Source of the DNA: an uncultured Alphaproteobacteria bacterium
Lineage (GTDB): Bacteria; Pseudomonadota; Alphaproteobacteria; Puniceispirillales; Puniceispirillaceae
Direction of reading: 5' to 3'
Length of the DNA: 8,508 bases
Assembly: GCA_913031555.1 (NCBI GenBank)
Contig: CAJWDO010000057.1
Coordinates: 1-8,508, forward strand
Positions 6,279-8,508 of the stretch are shown one piece after another. The notes under the pieces are model-generated. The model made no database searches. It saw nothing but the letters and a program-made list of their open reading frames with translations, and had not been told where the DNA came from. The translations under genes were made by a program, and so were the position numbers. Within the stretch, counting starts at the first letter, position 1; every line of letters starts with the position of its first letter.

Positions 6279-7556
6279 ATGACAAGTGGCAGCATCTATG
6301 AAAGTGAATATGGCGACCGCCCGACCTACCCGCATCCCGTCGGCCAGATCGACGCTGATGTGGCGATCATAGGTGGCGGCCTGACCGGCATTTCGGCAGC
6401 ACTGACGCTTGCCGAGGCCGGCATCAAAGCTGTGGTTCTGGAGGCCGGCGCGATCGGTGCCGGCGGGTCGGGGCGCAATGGCGGGCATCTGTGCCAGGGC
6501 TGGCCGAATGATTTCGACAAGGTCAGCCGCCAGCTTGGCGAGGCCGAGGCGGATATCGCCTGGCAGGCCGGTATCGAGGCGGTGGATCTGGTGAAACAGC
6601 GGATCGCACAATATTCCATCAAGTGCGATCTGACATTCGGATATCTTCATGCGGCGCTTCACAAGCGGCAGATGCGGGGTCTTGATGCCATGCAGGCCGA
6701 ATGGGAGGCGCGCGGCTATGACCATTTCACGCGCCTTGGCGACAGCAGCGCCCTGTCAGAACATATCGGAAGCGATGCCTATGTCGGGGCACTTCACGAC
6801 ACCGGATGCGGGCATATACAACCGTTGAAATATCTTCATGGCCTCGCCCGCGCCGCAACGCTTCTCGGCGCCCGCATCTTCGAGGCCGCGCCCGTGAAGA
6901 AGATCCTTCGTGGCCCACGCAAGACATTGCTGATCGAGGGCGGCGCATCGGTAAACGCGCCGATCGTCATGCTCTGCGGCAACGCCTATCTGGCCGATGT
7001 CGGACTGCCTGAAATGCGGCGGCGGCTCGCCCCCGTCACATCATCCATTCTGGCGACCAGGCCGCTGTCCGACAATATGGTCAAGCAGATCCTGCCGACC
7101 GGTGCCGCCGTGGCGGATGAAAACGCGGCGCTGAATTATTACCGGATCGATGGCCGCAACAGGATGATCTTCGGTGGGCGGGCAAGCTATACCAATGTCG
7201 ATTTCGGCGATGTCGAGCCTGATTTGCGGCGGCGCATGACTGACGTCTTTCCGCTGCTGGAGAATGCCGAGACCGAGCAGGTCTGGTCAGGGAAGATCGG
7301 CATCACCGTCAACCGCATCCCGCATTTCGGCAGGACCGATGATGATGTCTATTTCGTGCAGGGATTCTCCGGCCATGGCGTGGCACTGTCCGGGCAGTCG
7401 GGCACCATGATGGCGAAAGCCGTCATCGGCGATGCCAGCCAGTTCGACGTGATGAGCAAGCTGACGCATATGCCGTTCCCGGGTGGCCCGCTGCGCACGC
7501 CGGCACTGGCGCTTGGCATGGCGTGGTTCAAGCTCCGCGACAGGCTGAAACTCTAG
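6279..7556 (+). CDS. puuB: FAD-dependent oxidoreductase, gamma-glutamylputrescine oxidase-like
   Basis: This 425-residue flavoprotein of the DAO (D-amino acid oxidase/glycine oxidase) family probably oxidises gamma-glutamylputrescine to gamma-glutamyl-gamma-aminobutyraldehyde, with ammonia and hydrogen peroxide as by-products. The FAD-binding Rossmann motif DVAIIGGGLTGISAAL (about 27-42) ends its second strand at Glu55 (VVLEAG), followed by the GSGRNGGH motif (63-70) typical of PuuB/OrdL proteins. The C-terminal flavin contact region reads VWSGKIGITVNRIPHFGR and then FVQGFSGHGVALSG (359-372). There is no signal peptide. The ATG at 6279 was chosen over the neighbouring TTG. It diverges from spuC-puuA, making and using the same intermediate if both PuuA and PuuB calls are right. 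Sarcosine, glycine or other secondary-amine oxidases of the family are alternatives; the neighbourhood favours PuuB. Its TAG stop overlaps the stop of the convergent agmatinase. Confidence 0.88.
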   Translation: MTSGSIYESEYGDRPTYPHPVGQIDADVAIIGGGLTGISAALTLAEAGIKAVVLEAGAIGAGGSGRNGGHLCQGWPNDFDKVSRQLGEAEADIAWQAGIEAVDLVKQRIAQYSIKCDLTFGYLHAALHKRQMRGLDAMQAEWEARGYDHFTRLGDSSALSEHIGSDAYVGALHDTGCGHIQPLKYLHGLARAATLLGARIFEAAPVKKILRGPRKTLLIEGGASVNAPIVMLCGNAYLADVGLPEMRRRLAPVTSSILATRPLSDNMVKQILPTGAAVADENAALNYYRIDGRNRMIFGGRASYTNVDFGDVEPDLRRRMTDVFPLLENAETEQVWSGKIGITVNRIPHFGRTDDDVYFVQGFSGHGVALSGQSGTMMAKAVIGDASQFDVMSKLTHMPFPGGPLRTPALALGMAWFKLRDRLKL

Positions 7557-8508
7557 ACCCGTCCGACAGGCCGTGCCTCGGCACCACGTTTTTTCGCAAT
7601 CACCGCGCACCAGTCAAAGGCCATGCTGGCGGCGGCTATTGCCGTGATTTCGGCATGATCATAGGCCGGTGCGACCTCGACAAGGTCCATCCCGATGAGG
7701 TTCAGCGGCTCCAGCCCACGGATGAATTCCAGCCCCTGCCAACTCGCCAGTCCGCCACTGACAGGTGTGCCCGTCCCCGGCGCGAAGGCCGGATCCAGAC
7801 CGTCAATATCGAATGACAGATAGACCGGCGCATCACCGGCCCGGTCCCGGACGATATCCATGGCCGCGTCGATGCCGTTGCGATGAACCCAGGGGCTGGT
7901 GAGGATTTCAAAGCCGTGATCGCTGTCATTATAGGTACGAAGCCCAACCTGCGTTGATTTGCCAACATTGATCAGCCCCTCTGCCGCCGCGCGCGCGAAC
8001 ATCGTGCCGTGGTCAAACCGTGTGCCGTCATCCGGCCAGGTGTCGCAATGCGCGTCGAACTGGACCAGCGCCAGCGGGCCGTATTTCGCCGCATGTGCCT
8101 TCAGCAGCGGATAGGCAACCGAATGGTCGCCACCAAGGCTGAGCATCAGCGCGCCGGACGCAAGAATGCCGGCAGCATGCGCCTCAATCGTATCGAACAC
8201 CCCTGTCGGATGATGCGGGTCGATGAAACAGTCACCATAATCGACGGCCGACAGCGTCGCGAACGGGTCAAAGCCAAACGGAAAATGCTTCAGCTCGGAA
8301 AGCTGCGCCGATCCGGCCCTGATGGCGCGAGGCCCGAGCCGGCATCCCGAGCGGTAGGTCACCGCATTGTCATAGGGAATGCCGCTGATTACGACATCAA
8401 CATCCGCAAGATCACGGGTATAGCGGCGGCGGCCAAAACTTAGCGCACCGCCATAGGTCATTTCGGGCCACCACTCGTTGTTGTCACTGGCCCGAAACGT
8501 CTGATCAC
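7553..8508 (-). CDS. speB: Agmatinase (ureohydrolase family), probably 5'-truncated by window edge
   Basis: This cytosolic manganese enzyme hydrolyses agmatine to putrescine and urea. From the first visible ATG (8461) it has 302 residues, against 306 in E. coli SpeB. Metal ligands are present: His113 in LGGDHS, Asp136, His138 and Asp140 in FDAHCD, and Asp218 and Asp220 in SFDIDGLDPAFAPGTGTP. FDHGTMF (His151) and MDLVEVAPAYDHAEITA match agmatinases rather than arginases or guanidinobutyrases as I recall them. The frame stays open from 8461 to the window edge and reads like protein (DNNEWWPE just before MTYGGALSF), with no start codon in those 15 codons and no good ribosome-binding site before 8461. 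The true start is therefore probably just outside. It converges on the puuB-like gene and would supply that module with putrescine. Confidence 0.93.
   Translation of the reverse strand, partial: DQTFRASDNNEWWPEMTYGGALSFGRRRYTRDLADVDVVISGIPYDNAVTYRSGCRLGPRAIRAGSAQLSELKHFPFGFDPFATLSAVDYGDCFIDPHHPTGVFDTIEAHAAGILASGALMLSLGGDHSVAYPLLKAHAAKYGPLALVQFDAHCDTWPDDGTRFDHGTMFARAAAEGLINVGKSTQVGLRTYNDSDHGFEILTSPWVHRNGIDAAMDIVRDRAGDAPVYLSFDIDGLDPAFAPGTGTPVSGGLASWQGLEFIRGLEPLNLIGMDLVEVAPAYDHAEITAIAAASMAFDWCAVIAKKRGAEARPVGRV

Overview
The window looks like chromosomal DNA from a GC-rich (roughly 60% by eye) alphaproteobacterium. The protein families point that way: a Zur-type Fur regulator, an agmatinase with the N-terminal pattern common in that class, and alphaproteobacterial-looking PuuA, PuuB and SpuC relatives. 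A marine lineage is possible, but nothing in the sequence settles genus or family. I see no insertion sequences, phage genes, CRISPR arrays, tRNAs or rRNAs. Genes are tightly packed, and no gene-free stretch exceeds about 165 bases.

Left part (1-1736): an AT-rich edge with a short tandem repeat, then a glutathione S-transferase-like gene and a DMT/EamA-family transporter gene, both on the plus strand. The 108-base gap between them contains a 12-bp direct repeat inside a possible hairpin. Middle (1741-3376): pyrC, an E. coli-type dihydroorotase, on the minus strand, diverging from a Zur-like zinc regulator on the plus strand.

Right part (3398-8508): a polyamine module. A putrescine-type class III aminotransferase (spuC-like) and gamma-glutamylputrescine synthetase (puuA-like) form a minus-strand operon. 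A gamma-glutamylputrescine oxidase-like FAD enzyme (puuB-like) diverges from that operon across a 127-base region holding a perfect 10-bp palindrome and a second small dyad. An agmatinase (speB-like) converges on puuB, sharing the CTAG that holds both stop codons. It runs off the right edge and is probably missing its first few codons.

Together these four enzymes suggest agmatine to putrescine (SpeB), then two possible routes onward: transamination with pyruvate (SpuC), or gamma-glutamylation followed by oxidation (PuuA, PuuB). The later enzymes (aldehyde dehydrogenase, gamma-glutamyl-GABA hydrolase, GABA aminotransferase) and a transporter are not in the window. Every gene belongs to a known family. 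The points worth a second look are regulatory and organisational: the dyads, the zur/pyrC pairing and the repeats. I found no sign of a wholly new system.
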